31,793 nucleotides of DNA. It comes from Verrucomicrobiota bacterium. GTDB lineage: Bacteria > Verrucomicrobiota > Verrucomicrobiia > Opitutales > UBA953. The notes beneath the pieces were generated by a model. It worked only from the letters and a program-made list of their open reading frames with translations. It did no database searches and had not been told where the DNA came from. The position numbers were made by a program, and so were the translations under genes. This document shows positions 7,595-16,487 of the stretch, in pieces. The DNA lies in contig RDYO01000005.1 in assembly GCA_004293385.1 (NCBI GenBank), positions 1 to 31,793 of the forward strand, given 5' to 3'. Position 1 is the stretch's first letter. Every line of letters starts with the position of its first letter.

Positions 7595-8805
7595 GCGCGC
7601 GCCTCCTTCGGCTCGAAGGCCGGCTGGCCCGAGGCGCGGACGCAGTTGAGGATCAGGCCCACCATGCAGGCCATGATCACGAGATTGGTGCCGCCGTAGC
7701 TGATGAACGGGAGCGAGATGCCCTTGGTCGGCAGCAGGCCGGTCACGACGCCCATGTTGATGAGCGCCTGGAAGACGAGGAAGAGCGTGGCGCCGAGGCA
7801 GACGTTGAAACGATAGAGGTCGGCGGTGTGGCGCATCGCGCGGTAGGCGCACCAGAAGATGCCGAGGTACGCCAGCGCCACGAGCGTCGTGGCGGCGAGC
7901 CCGTACTCTTCGCCGATGACGGAGAAGACGAAGTCGGTGTGGGCCTCCGGGAGGTAGGCGCGGCCCTGCAGGCCGTTCGCGGCGCCCTTCCCCGTCAGGC
8001 CGCCGACGCCGAAGGCCACCATGCCTTCGAAGAGCTGATAGGCTTCGTCACCGCGCTTCTCCCAGGGCTCGAGGAACGAGGTGAAGCGACGCAGGCGGTT
8101 GGGCCAGTTGAGGATCAGGACGGTGAGGCCGCCGAGGCCGATCAGGAAGCTCGGGATCACGTAGGCCCAGCGGACGCCGGAGACCAGCATCATCACGCCG
8201 CCCACGGCGCAGCAGAGCAGGATCGTGCCGAGGTCGGGACCGAAGGCGATGCAGGCGGCGATGCCGAGCAGGACGCCGACCGGCTTGACGAAGCCTTCGC
8301 GGCAGTCGATCCAGCCGCGGTCCGTGAAGATGAACGGCTTGCGGTCGCGCAGCCGGTAGAGCGGGAACTTGTTCGGCAAGGTATGCCGCTGCATGACCGC
8401 GAGGAAGTGCGAGAGCACGATGACCAGGGCGAGCTTGCCGAGGTCCGACGCCTGCAGGCGGAAGAAGCCGAAGTCGATCCAGCGCCAGGAGCCGTTGACC
8501 GAGACGCCGACGCCGGGCACGCGCGCGAGGACCATCAGGCCGCACGCGATCCAGAGGATCGGCACGCGCCAGGCGCGGGCCATGTCGAGGTCGAGCCGGA
8601 AGAACGCGAAGCCGGCGATGAACGCGACCGGGACGTAGGCCAGCTGGCGGTAGAAGGCGGCGGTACGGTTGCTCGCCGAGAGCGAGATACCGGCGCTGTA
8701 CTGCACCATCAGGCCGAACAACGCCAAGGTCACCGCGAGCACGAAGATGCCGAGGGCGTACCCACCCAGGGCGCCCGGCTCCTCCTGCTTGACCTTGATG
8801 ACCAT
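7591..8805 (-). CDS. ftsW: SEDS peptidoglycan glycosyltransferase FtsW
   Basis: Polytopic inner-membrane protein of the SEDS family that polymerises lipid II at the septum with FtsI. It has 404 aa with about ten hydrophobic segments. The conserved loop LPEAHTDFVFSVIGEEYG (285-302) holds the catalytic aspartate D291, and LPFISYGGTN (365-374) is the family signature near the end. NGSWRWIDFG (104-113) and QASDLGKLA (118-126) correspond to the usual NGARRWI and QPSE segments; the latter is QASD here. Residues about 140-168 form an extra, charged stretch between transmembrane segments that E. coli FtsW lacks. It could be RodA by family alone, but the dcw position next to murG supports FtsW. It starts 21 nt after the LysM gene. 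Confidence 0.95.
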   Translation of the reverse strand: MVIKVKQEEPGALGGYALGIFVLAVTLALFGLMVQYSAGISLSASNRTAAFYRQLAYVPVAFIAGFAFFRLDLDMARAWRVPILWIACGLMVLARVPGVGVSVNGSWRWIDFGFFRLQASDLGKLALVIVLSHFLAVMQRHTLPNKFPLYRLRDRKPFIFTDRGWIDCREGFVKPVGVLLGIAACIAFGPDLGTILLCCAVGGVMMLVSGVRWAYVIPSFLIGLGGLTVLILNWPNRLRRFTSFLEPWEKRGDEAYQLFEGMVAFGVGGLTGKGAANGLQGRAYLPEAHTDFVFSVIGEEYGLAATTLVALAYLGIFWCAYRAMRHTADLYRFNVCLGATLFLVFQALINMGVVTGLLPTKGISLPFISYGGTNLVIMACMVGLILNCVRASGQPAFEPKEARA

Positions 8806-8826
8806 GGCGTGCGACGGCGCGAGGGC

Positions 8827-9375
8827 TTACTTCTTGTCCGGAGCGGCGACCGGGGCGGGCGCGGTGCCGGTGAGCGGGACGAGCTTGAGCGGGGCGAAGG
8901 TCGGAGCGGGAGCGGCGGCGGCCTTAGGGGCGGCGGCCTTGGGCGCGGCGGCCTTCGGAGCGGCGGAAGGAGCCGAGGCCGACGGGATCGTCAGGACCTG
9001 GCCGGCCTTGAGCATGGCGTTCAGCGAGAGGCCGTTGGCCTTGGCGAGCGCGGAGATCGAGACGTTCTCGTTCTTGGCGACGCTGAAGAGCGTCTCGCCC
9101 TTGACGACGGTGCGCTTGCCGCCCGGACCGACGGGACCGTTCGCGGCGAGCTTGGTCGGCGCCGGGGTCGGCAGACGGTCGGAAGGCACGGCGGCCGGAG
9201 CCGGCGCGACGGCCGAGGGAGCGGCGGCGACCGGACGGGCGCCACCGGAGAAGGCGGCGGTGTCGCCGGGCTGTTCGAAGCCGCTGGTGCTGCGGCAGCC
9301 GTTGACGCCGACGAGGACGGCGATGACGCAGAGGTGCACGAGCACGACGGCGGTGACGGTGATGATGGGACGCAT
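8827..9375 (-). CDS. LysM-domain cell envelope protein (putative lipoprotein or anchored)
   Basis: A 182-aa exported protein between murD and ftsW. The N-terminal hydrophobic segment (about 5-25) ends in VNGC with Cys27. This could be a weak lipobox (Asn at -2 is unusual) or the protein could stay as a signal-anchor protein. A single LysM domain follows at about 88-131 (KRTVVKGETLFSVAKN through AGQVLTIP), which binds GlcNAc-containing peptidoglycan chains. The linkers are Ala/Pro-rich, and the tail has the short tandem APKAA repeat (about 139-155). No enzymatic domain is visible. Its dcw location suggests a role in wall synthesis or septum targeting; that is inference. The 43-nt leader upstream is C/A-rich without a Shine-Dalgarno sequence. 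Confidence 0.85.
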   Translation of the reverse strand: MRPIITVTAVVLVHLCVIAVLVGVNGCRSTSGFEQPGDTAAFSGGARPVAAAPSAVAPAPAAVPSDRLPTPAPTKLAANGPVGPGGKRTVVKGETLFSVAKNENVSISALAKANGLSLNAMLKAGQVLTIPSASAPSAAPKAAAPKAAAPKAAAAPAPTFAPLKLVPLTGTAPAPVAAPDKK

Positions 9376-9418
9376 GGTGGTGTGGGTGTTTGGGCTGGGT
9401 GGGTTTGGTGTGAGAAAA
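9376..9418 (-). promoter_or_regulatory. C/A-rich unstructured leader of the LysM gene
   Basis: The 43 nt between murD and the LysM gene read, on the minus strand, almost only C and A with a few T (for example CACCCACACCACC just before the ATG). No purine-rich ribosome site is present and hardly any G, so the RNA should be unfolded. This fits initiation by standby binding or S1-type contacts rather than Shine-Dalgarno pairing. I see no promoter in it. Confidence 0.4.
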
Positions 9419-10693
9419 TCAGGAACGTTGGGAAAGGGCCGTGGCCGCGCGTTCGAAGACGAGGCCGCGCTCGGAGTAGCCGCGGAACTGGTCGAAACTG
9501 GAGAAGCCCGGGCTGAGCAGGATCACGGCGGGACCCTGCGCGTCCTTGGCGGCGCCGACGACGGCGTCCTGCAGCGCCGGATAGCAGCGGGCGGGTTTGC
9601 CGAGCTCGTCGAAGTGGCGCTTCAGTTCCTCGGCGGTCTCGCCGATCAGGCAGGCGGACTCGATGAGCGGGGCGATGCGGCGCACGAAGCGGCCGAGGTC
9701 CCCGCCCTTCCACTTGCCGCCGCCGATCCATCGGACCGGGACGCTGAACTGCGAGAGCGCGGCTTCGACCGCGTGGAAATTGGTGCCCTTGGAGTCGTTC
9801 CAGAACTCGACGCCCTTGTTCTCCGCGACCTTGCGCAGGCGATGCGGCGGGAGACGGAAGAGGCGCGCGGCCTCCTCGAGCTGACGGAGCGGCAGGCCGC
9901 GGGCCTGCCAGTACTTCACGAGCAGGGCCCAGTTCTCGCGCTGCGGCCAGCTGTCGAACACCGAACCGGCCGGCACGGTGTCCGCCACCTCGGCGCGCGT
10001 GGCGACGAGGGTCTCGGCGGGGAGTTCGATGCCGAAGGCGCGCGCGGCGGCGACGACGGATTCGCCGACGACGAGGATGCCGCCCGGCATCATGCGCTCG
10101 ATCAGGCGGTACTTCGCCCGGAAATAGCTCTCGAGCTCGCCGTGACGGTCGAGGTGATCCTCGTCGAAGTTGGACCAGAGCACGGCCTCGGGCGTGAAGT
10201 GACGGAGGTCCTCCGCCTGGAAGGAGCTGACCTCGACGACCGCGAGGAAGGAGCCGTTGGAGACGGTGCGGTGCAGCGAGGTGAGCGGCAGGCCGACGTT
10301 GCCGCAGGCGATGGCGTCGAGGCCGGCGCGCTTGAACGCGAACGAAAGGAACTCGGTGATGGTCGTCTTGCCGTTGGTGCCGGTCACGGCCACGGCCGGG
10401 CCCGTCCAGAGGAGCGCGCCGAAGTCGAGCTCGGTGAGGCAATGCAGGCCCGCGCGGCGGGCGGCGAGCAGCCACGGGTGCGTCTGCGCGAAGCCGGGGC
10501 TGTAGACGAGCAGGTCGTGACGCGCGGCCTCCTCGGGCCCGAACCCGCGGTTCTCGCCGCGTTCGTCGTAGATGACCGAGGCGAAGCCGCCCGCGGCGAG
10601 CGAGTCGGCGACGGAACGTCCGCTCACGCCCTCTCCGAAGATGGCGGCGGGCCGGGCGAGCCGGCGGCGGAGGGACTCGGGGAACTCGCTCAT
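9419..10693 (-). CDS. murD: UDP-MurNAc-L-Ala--D-Glu ligase MurD
   Basis: Cytoplasmic ATP-dependent Mur ligase adding D-glutamate to the stem peptide. It has 424 aa from the ATG at 10693, which overlaps the mraY stop as ATGA; an open extension further upstream lies in mraY and is not used. ATP loop TGTNGKTT is at 104-111. The FDEDHLDRH stretch in the central domain matches the Mur ligase pattern for Mg2+ and substrate binding, and WNDSKGTNFHAVEAAL is the MurD-type signature of the C-terminal half. The N-terminal Rossmann part is slightly short (GEGVSGRS at 20-27). The LysM gene follows after a 43-nt gap, the first real gap in this part of the operon. Confidence 0.95.
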   Translation of the reverse strand: MSEFPESLRRRLARPAAIFGEGVSGRSVADSLAAGGFASVIYDERGENRGFGPEEAARHDLLVYSPGFAQTHPWLLAARRAGLHCLTELDFGALLWTGPAVAVTGTNGKTTITEFLSFAFKRAGLDAIACGNVGLPLTSLHRTVSNGSFLAVVEVSSFQAEDLRHFTPEAVLWSNFDEDHLDRHGELESYFRAKYRLIERMMPGGILVVGESVVAAARAFGIELPAETLVATRAEVADTVPAGSVFDSWPQRENWALLVKYWQARGLPLRQLEEAARLFRLPPHRLRKVAENKGVEFWNDSKGTNFHAVEAALSQFSVPVRWIGGGKWKGGDLGRFVRRIAPLIESACLIGETAEELKRHFDELGKPARCYPALQDAVVGAAKDAQGPAVILLSPGFSSFDQFRGYSERGLVFERAATALSQRS

Positions 10694-11802
10694 CGCAGCT
10701 TGAGGGAGAGCAGCCCGAGCAGGCCGCAGAGGAGCGAGAGGATCCAGAAGCGCGCCACGACCTTGGTCGCGGGCCAGCCCTTCTTCTGGAAGTGGTGATG
10801 GATGGGCGTCATCAGGAACAGCCGCTTGCCGCCCGTGCGCTTGAAGTAGGCGACCTGCAGGATGACCGAGACGGCTTCGACGACGAACACGCCGCCGACG
10901 ATGGCGAGCAGGAAGGGCTGACGCATCAGGCACGCGACGGCGCCGAGCGCGCCGCCGAGGCCGAGCGCGCCGACGTCGCCCATGTAGATCTCCGCCGGCG
11001 CCGCGTTATGCCAGAGGAACACGAGGCTGCCGCCGAAGAGCGCGGCGCAGAAGACCGCGAGCTCGCCGGCGCCCGCGACGTGGCGGATGCGCAGGTAGGA
11101 GGCGAACTCCGCGTGGCCCGCGAGGTAGGCCACCACGCCGAGGATGGCGGTCGTGATCAGCACGCAGCCGATGGCGAGGCCGTCGAGGCCGTCGGTGAGG
11201 TTCACGGCGTTCGAGCAGCCGACGCAGACGAGGATGAAGAACACGCCCGCGACGGCGACGCACGCGGCCAGCGGCCAGCCCAGCGAACCGGCGGACCACA
11301 GCGGCTCCTTGAGGACCGGGAGCCAGATCTCGGCGAGGCCTTCGCGGTAGGACGGATCGAGCAGGACGATCCCGAAGGCGGTGAGCGCCACGAAGCCCTG
11401 GCCCGCGAGCTTGAGGCGGGCGGAGATGCCGTCGGAGCTGCCGTGCCGGACCTTGAGCCAGTCGTCGTAGAGCCCGACGAGGCCCATGCCGACGAGGCAC
11501 CAGAGCGAGGCGAAGACGAGGACGCCCGGACGCGCCCAGAGGAGCACGGCGGGGATGGTCGCGGCGGCGATGATCAGCCCGCCCATGGTCGGCACCTTGC
11601 CGCCTTCCTTGGCGAGTTCGCCCATGAGGGCCTTGGAACGCTCGGGCTGGCGCAGGCGCGCGAGCACGCCGATCAGCCGGCCGGAGACGAGCATGCCCAG
11701 CAGGAGGGCCGTGACGCCGGCGAGGATCGCGCGGACGGTGATGTAGTCGAAGAGGCGGAAAGGCCCCCAGGCGTGGACGAGTTCGCTGAGACGGTAAAGC
11801 AT
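10690..11802 (-). CDS. mraY: Phospho-MurNAc-pentapeptide transferase MraY
   Basis: Polytopic membrane enzyme transferring phospho-MurNAc-pentapeptide to undecaprenyl phosphate, giving lipid I. It has 370 aa from the ATG at 11802 (1 nt after the murF stop); the much longer open frame upstream is a shadow of murF. Conserved parts: KVPTMGG (69-75), DDWLK (113-117), NAVNLTDGLDGLA (198-210), GDVGALGLGG (usually GDTGSLALGG) and PIHHHFQKKGW, whose His triplet belongs to the active site. Hydrophobic segments are spread over the length as in the family. It ends in an ATGA overlap with murD. Confidence 0.96.
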   Translation of the reverse strand: MLYRLSELVHAWGPFRLFDYITVRAILAGVTALLLGMLVSGRLIGVLARLRQPERSKALMGELAKEGGKVPTMGGLIIAAATIPAVLLWARPGVLVFASLWCLVGMGLVGLYDDWLKVRHGSSDGISARLKLAGQGFVALTAFGIVLLDPSYREGLAEIWLPVLKEPLWSAGSLGWPLAACVAVAGVFFILVCVGCSNAVNLTDGLDGLAIGCVLITTAILGVVAYLAGHAEFASYLRIRHVAGAGELAVFCAALFGGSLVFLWHNAAPAEIYMGDVGALGLGGALGAVACLMRQPFLLAIVGGVFVVEAVSVILQVAYFKRTGGKRLFLMTPIHHHFQKKGWPATKVVARFWILSLLCGLLGLLSLKLR

Positions 11803-11803
11803 C

Positions 11804-13177
11804 CTAGTGGAAGGAAAGCGCGGCGCGCAGGTGAGGAGGCAGGCAGCGTTCGAGCGCGAACGAGCGGCTGCCCTTGAGGAAGACATGGCCGCGATGGGCG
11901 GCCACGCGGGCGGCGGCCTCCTCGATCGTGGCGGCGAGGAAACCCGCCTCCGGGTGCGCGACTCCCTGCAGGAACGCCGCCGCATCGCCGCCGAAGACGA
12001 CCACGCGGTCGTCCGGACGGAGAGGGAGCTGCGCGCCGCAGTCGCGGTGGAGTCGCGCGGAGGTGGGGCCGAGCTCGGCCATGCCGCCGAGCACGAAAAG
12101 ACGAGGTTCCGCCGCAGAGCGGCTGCGCCGGTCGAAGGCCTGCGCGGCGTCGAGCAGCGAAGCCGGGCTGGAGTTGTAGCAGTCGACGGTGAAGGTGCGC
12201 GGGCCGTCGACGTGCACGCTGCCGCGTCCGGGCGGGGGCGCCCAGGCCGCGAGCGCGGCGACGAGTTCGGCCGACGTGCGGCCGGCGAGCTTCGCGGCGA
12301 CGACGGCGAGCGCGGCATTACGCGCGAGGCCGTCGGACAAAGGACCGAGCGGGAAGGTCTCGCCGTCGAGCACGAGCGTGCGGCCGCCGTCGGCGGCGAC
12401 GCCGAAGGAAGCCCGGACGAGCCGCGCGGGCGCGACCGCCGGGAGCGGCTCATCGCCGAAGGCCACCGCGACGGAGCGGTCGGCGTAGGCGGCGAAGTCA
12501 GGCCACGAGAGCAAGGACGCGGGCAGCACGGCCTGGCCGCCGGGCGCGAGCGCGCCGACGAGCGAAGCTTTCTCGCGGGCGATGCCGGCGAGCGAACCGA
12601 CGCCTTCGAGATGGACGGGGGCGACCGCCGTGACGATCGCGATGTCGGGGCGGACGACGGCGGCCGAGACGCCGAGTTCGCCCGGCAGGCTCATGCCCGC
12701 CTCGATCACGGCGTAACGGTGGCGGGCGGGGTCGGCGCGCAGCAGCATCAGCGGGACGCCGATGGTGTTGTTGAGGTTGGCCTCGGTCGCGAAGGCTTCG
12801 GCGCCGAGCAAGGCGGCGAGCAGCTCCTTGGTCGAAGTCTTGCCGACGCTGCCGGTGATGCCGATCACGACGCCGGGGAAAGCGGCGCGCGCGCGGGCGG
12901 CGATCCGGCGCAACGCGTCGAGCGGGTCGGCGACCACGAGCTGCGGCAACGGATCGGCGACCGGACGGCCGACCAAGGCGCCGGCGGCGCCGGCCGCGCG
13001 GGCGGCGGCGAGGAAGTCATGGCCGTCGCGGCGCTCCGTGCGCACCGCGACGAACATCTCACCGGCGCGCAGGGCGCGCGTGTCGATGCCGAAGCCCGCG
13101 ACGGTCGCGGCGGGCGCGGCGGTCCAGCGTCCGTCCGTCCAGGCGGCGAGATCCGAGGCGGCGTAGGCGAGGTTCAT
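11804..13177 (-). CDS. murF: UDP-MurNAc-tripeptide--D-Ala-D-Ala ligase MurF
   Basis: Cytoplasmic Mur ligase that adds the D-Ala-D-Ala dipeptide made by Ddl. It has 457 aa with the start fixed by an ATGA overlap with murE. N-terminal domain: DTRALRAGEMFVAV (32-45), typical of MurE/MurF. ATP loop: ITGSVGKTSTK (107-117). Central domain: EANLNNTIGVP, a MurF hallmark. C-terminal domain: DCYNSSPASLLDAA, in the position of the usual DxYNANPxS motif, with Ser-Ser where Ala-Asn is common. mraY follows after 1 nt. Confidence 0.95.
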   Translation of the reverse strand: MNLAYAASDLAAWTDGRWTAAPAATVAGFGIDTRALRAGEMFVAVRTERRDGHDFLAAARAAGAAGALVGRPVADPLPQLVVADPLDALRRIAARARAAFPGVVIGITGSVGKTSTKELLAALLGAEAFATEANLNNTIGVPLMLLRADPARHRYAVIEAGMSLPGELGVSAAVVRPDIAIVTAVAPVHLEGVGSLAGIAREKASLVGALAPGGQAVLPASLLSWPDFAAYADRSVAVAFGDEPLPAVAPARLVRASFGVAADGGRTLVLDGETFPLGPLSDGLARNAALAVVAAKLAGRTSAELVAALAAWAPPPGRGSVHVDGPRTFTVDCYNSSPASLLDAAQAFDRRSRSAAEPRLFVLGGMAELGPTSARLHRDCGAQLPLRPDDRVVVFGGDAAAFLQGVAHPEAGFLAATIEEAAARVAAHRGHVFLKGSRSFALERCLPPHLRAALSFH

Positions 13178-14694
13178 GCGGAGACGCCCCTCCGGAGCTC
13201 GAGGATCTCGCGCACGACCTGACGGTCGTCGAACGGGACCACGGTGTCGGCGAATTCCTGGGTCGTCTCGTGTCCCTTGCCCGCGATCACGACGCAGTCG
13301 CCCGCCTTCGCGGCGGCGAGGGCCCGCCCGATGGCGTCGCGCCGGTCGGCGACGAATTCGACGGCGGGCAGCGGACCGAGGCCTTCGCGCATGTCGGCGA
13401 AGATACGTTCGAGCGGCTCCTTGCGCGGATTATCCGCGGTGGCCCAAGCGAGGTGGGCGGTCTCGGCGACGGCCCGGGTCATCGCGGGACGCTTGCCACG
13501 GTCGCGGTCGCCGCCGCAGCCGAAGACGCAGAGCACGCGGCCGGGCGTGATGTCACGGAGCATGCGCAAGGCGTTGCGGAGCGCGTCGTCGGTATGCGCG
13601 TAGTCGACGAAGACGGGGAAAGGCTGGCCGGCTTCGACGCGCTCCATGCGGCCGGCCACGCCGGGGAAGGCGGCCAAGGCGGGCGCGAGGGCGAGCGGAT
13701 CGCGCCCGAACGCGGCGGCCATCGCGAGGGCGCAGAGGACGTTGGAGACGTTGTAATCGCCCGGGAGGGTCGACTTGAAGACGGCGGAGCGGCCCGCGTG
13801 GCGGACCGTGAAGACCGCGCCGCCGGTGTCGAGGGCGAGGTCCGTCGCGCGGACGTCGGCGTCCGGCGAGAGGCCGAAGGTGAGCAAGGCCCCCCGGCGG
13901 CGGCAGGCTTCGGCGAGCACGCGGCCGGACGGATCGTCGACGTTGATCACGCAGACGTCCGGCACCGCGCCGTTGCGGCCGTCGAAGAGCATCGTCTTGA
14001 CGTCGAGGTACGCGGCGAGGTCGCCGTGGTAGTCGATGTGGTCGCGGGTGAGGTTCGTGAAAGCCGCCACCTGGAAACGGAAGCCGTGGACGCGTTCCTG
14101 GTGGAGCGCGTGCGAGCTCACCTCGAGGCAGGCGCCGGCGCAGCCCGCGTCGGCCATCTGGCGGAAGAAGGCGGCGAGGTCGGCCGAGTCGGGCGTCGTC
14201 TTATAAGAGGGGATCGAGCGGCGGCCGAGGTGGTAACGGACCGTGCCGACCAGGCCCCACTGCGAACCGTCGTCCTGGAGCAGGTGCCGGAGCAGCGTCG
14301 AGACCGTGGTCTTGCCGTTGGTACCCGTCACGCCGGCGAGCCGCAGGGCCTCTTCGGGGTGGCCGTAGAAACGGCGGGCGATCTCGGCGAGCATCCGGCG
14401 CGGATCGGCGACCTGCGCGGCAGCGACGGCGGGCAGGCCGGCGACGGGCTCGCCGGAGATGATCGCGGCGGCGCCGCGGGCGATCACGTCGTCAAGGAAG
14501 GCATGGCCGTTGGCCCGCAGGCCCGGGAGGGCGAAGAAGAGCGCGCCCGGGAGCACGCGGCGGCTGTCCGTCACGATCGTGGTCACGCGCACCGAGCCAT
14601 CGCCCGTCCGGCCGAGCACGGGCAGCCCCTGGAGCAGCGCGTTGAAGGTCGGACGTTCCATCGAGGCGGGCATCATCGCGGGCGGAGGCGTCAT
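13174..14694 (-). CDS. murE: UDP-MurNAc-L-Ala-D-Glu--meso-diaminopimelate ligase MurE
   Basis: Cytoplasmic Mur ligase adding the third stem residue. I chose the ATG at 14694 (506 aa) because it overlaps the ftsI stop as ATGA; ATGs at codons 7, 8 and 12 are alternatives. N-terminal DSRRVLPGALFFAL (43-56) and ATP loop GVTGTNGKTT (121-130) are clear. Near residue 420 the motif DNPRKEP carries the DNPR signature known to select meso-diaminopimelate rather than lysine, so the wall is predicted to be the Gram-negative mDAP type. C-terminal GKGHETTQ is also typical. It ends in an ATGA overlap with murF. Confidence 0.96.
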   Translation of the reverse strand: MTPPPAMMPASMERPTFNALLQGLPVLGRTGDGSVRVTTIVTDSRRVLPGALFFALPGLRANGHAFLDDVIARGAAAIISGEPVAGLPAVAAAQVADPRRMLAEIARRFYGHPEEALRLAGVTGTNGKTTVSTLLRHLLQDDGSQWGLVGTVRYHLGRRSIPSYKTTPDSADLAAFFRQMADAGCAGACLEVSSHALHQERVHGFRFQVAAFTNLTRDHIDYHGDLAAYLDVKTMLFDGRNGAVPDVCVINVDDPSGRVLAEACRRRGALLTFGLSPDADVRATDLALDTGGAVFTVRHAGRSAVFKSTLPGDYNVSNVLCALAMAAAFGRDPLALAPALAAFPGVAGRMERVEAGQPFPVFVDYAHTDDALRNALRMLRDITPGRVLCVFGCGGDRDRGKRPAMTRAVAETAHLAWATADNPRKEPLERIFADMREGLGPLPAVEFVADRRDAIGRALAAAKAGDCVVIAGKGHETTQEFADTVVPFDDRQVVREILELRRGVSA

Positions 14695-16487
14695 CGGCCG
14701 AGGTCGGCGACGGGACCGCGCGGAAGGTTGGAGACGGGCGGGAGGTCGAGCCAGCGGATGCACTTCTCGGCGACCTCGCGGAAGACAGGGGCGGAGACCT
14801 TGCCGCCGTAGCCGACGCCTTCGCCCTGCGGCTCGTCGATGATCACGGTGATGGCCAGCTTCGGGTCGCCGACGGGGAAGAAGCCCGCGAACGAGGCGAC
14901 GTGGTGGGCGGAGGAATAGCGTCCGTTGACGATCTTCTGCGTCGTGCCCGTCTTGCCGGCGACCTCGTAGCCGGGGATGTCGGCGATCGGGGCGGTGCCG
15001 CCCTTGCCGCAGACGGCGCGCAGGAGCGTGGCCATCTGCGCGGCGGTCGCGGGCGTGATGGCGCGGCCGCGCGAACGCGGGGCGTAGTCGAGCACGGTGG
15101 CCTTGGTCTTCGGGTCCTCGACGCGGAGCACGAGCTGCGGCTGCATCAGCAGGCCGTCGGCGGCGACGACCGACATCGCCATGTGCATCTGCATCGCGGT
15201 GACGCTGACCGAGTGGCCCATCGGCACGCGGGAGATGGTGAGCCCGTCCCAGCGCTTGGGCGGGATGAGCAGACCGGGCACCTCGGCGCCGGTGATCAGG
15301 CCCGTCGGGGCTCCGAAGCCGAACGACTTGATGAGGGTGAAGAAACGGTCTTCGCCGAAACGTTCGGCGTACTGCATGCCGACCTGGACGGTGCCGCGGT
15401 TGGAGGATTCGCGGACGATCTGGCGGATGTCGGCGGCGCCGATGGCGTGCGAGTCGGCCGGGAGCGAGACCATGCGGCCGCGGTAAGGCACGCTGGTCGC
15501 GCCGCAGTCGTAGACGGAGTTCGGCGTGATGAGGCGCTCCTCGAGCGCGCCCGCGACGGCGACGATCTTGAAGACCGAACCCGGCTCGTAGACGTCGGAG
15601 ACGGCGCGGTTGCGCTGGCTGTCCATCGGCGCGGCCTGCGGGTCGAAGAAACGGTTGAGGTCGAAGGTGGGCCAGTTCGCGAGGCCGAGGATGCGGCCGG
15701 TGCGCGGCTCGCTGACGATGATGACGGCGCCCTTGGGATTATAACGGGCCGCGGCGGCGGCGAGCGCCTCTTCGCAGGTCTTCTGCACGAGGCTGTTGAT
15801 CGTGAGGACGACGGTGCTGCCGTCGACCGGCGCGACCTCGCGCAGGCGGATGCTGGTGAGCTCGCGGTGGCGGCCGTCGCGTTCGGATTCGATCCAGCCC
15901 TTCTGGCCTTCGAGGAGCGGGTTCATCACGCTCTCGATGCCGGCGGCGGGGACGCCCTCCTTGTTGACGTAGCCGAGGACGTGCGCGGCGAGCTGGCCCT
16001 TGGGGTAGCTGCGGCGGTACTTCAGTTCGGCGCGGAGCGCCTTGATACCGAGCGCCTTGACGCGCTTGACGACGTCCTCGCCGGCCTCGCGCGCGAGGAT
16101 GGACCAGCGGATGCGGTGCTCCTCGCCGGCGGCGTCGGTGCGGACGGTGGTGTCGAAGGCCAGGCGGACCTTGGCGGCGGGCAGGCCGAGAGCGACGGCG
16201 ACCTCGGCCGCGCGCTCGCGGTCGGCCTTGGTGAGCACGTCGGGGTCCACGCCGATGTCCCAGACGTCTTCGGACAGGGCGAGCAGGTTGTCCTGCGCGT
16301 CGCGGATGTCACCGCGACGGCACGGCTTCTCCTGGAGCACGCGACGGGCCTGCAAGGCCTCCGCGCGCAGACGAGGGGCGTCGACCCAATGCAACCAGAC
16401 CAGCCGTACGACCACGGCCAGGAAGCAGGAGGGGACGACCCATGCCAGCAAACGGTAGCGCGTTCGCCTGGCGTGGGGCAGGCTCAT
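14691..16487 (-). CDS. ftsI: Septal peptidoglycan transpeptidase FtsI (PBP3-like)
   Basis: Class B penicillin-binding protein that cross-links septal peptidoglycan with FtsW. It has 598 aa from the ATG at 16487, overlapping the ftsL stop as ATGA; an in-frame extension upstream lies in ftsL. There is a short cytoplasmic N-terminus, a transmembrane anchor (about 13-31), the PBP dimer domain (PCRRGDIRDAQDNLLALS onward), then the transpeptidase domain. Catalytic motifs are SVFK (about residue 302), SSN (about 360) and KTGTT (about 510). There is no PASTA domain at the end, unlike many Gram-positive homologues. Its place after ftsL and before murE is the classical one. Confidence 0.96.
   Translation of the reverse strand: MSLPHARRTRYRLLAWVVPSCFLAVVVRLVWLHWVDAPRLRAEALQARRVLQEKPCRRGDIRDAQDNLLALSEDVWDIGVDPDVLTKADRERAAEVAVALGLPAAKVRLAFDTTVRTDAAGEEHRIRWSILAREAGEDVVKRVKALGIKALRAELKYRRSYPKGQLAAHVLGYVNKEGVPAAGIESVMNPLLEGQKGWIESERDGRHRELTSIRLREVAPVDGSTVVLTINSLVQKTCEEALAAAAARYNPKGAVIIVSEPRTGRILGLANWPTFDLNRFFDPQAAPMDSQRNRAVSDVYEPGSVFKIVAVAGALEERLITPNSVYDCGATSVPYRGRMVSLPADSHAIGAADIRQIVRESSNRGTVQVGMQYAERFGEDRFFTLIKSFGFGAPTGLITGAEVPGLLIPPKRWDGLTISRVPMGHSVSVTAMQMHMAMSVVAADGLLMQPQLVLRVEDPKTKATVLDYAPRSRGRAITPATAAQMATLLRAVCGKGGTAPIADIPGYEVAGKTGTTQKIVNGRYSSAHHVASFAGFFPVGDPKLAITVIIDEPQGEGVGYGGKVSAPVFREVAEKCIRWLDLPPVSNLPRGPVADLGR

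Noticed and set aside
9597..9884. Small plus-strand open frames in murD and elsewhere in the dcw cluster
   Set aside because: All are antisense or alternate-frame shadows of conserved genes.
8669..10798. 709-codon plus-strand open frame over the LysM gene and murD
   Set aside because: Antisense shadow with biased composition; the minus-strand genes have family motifs.
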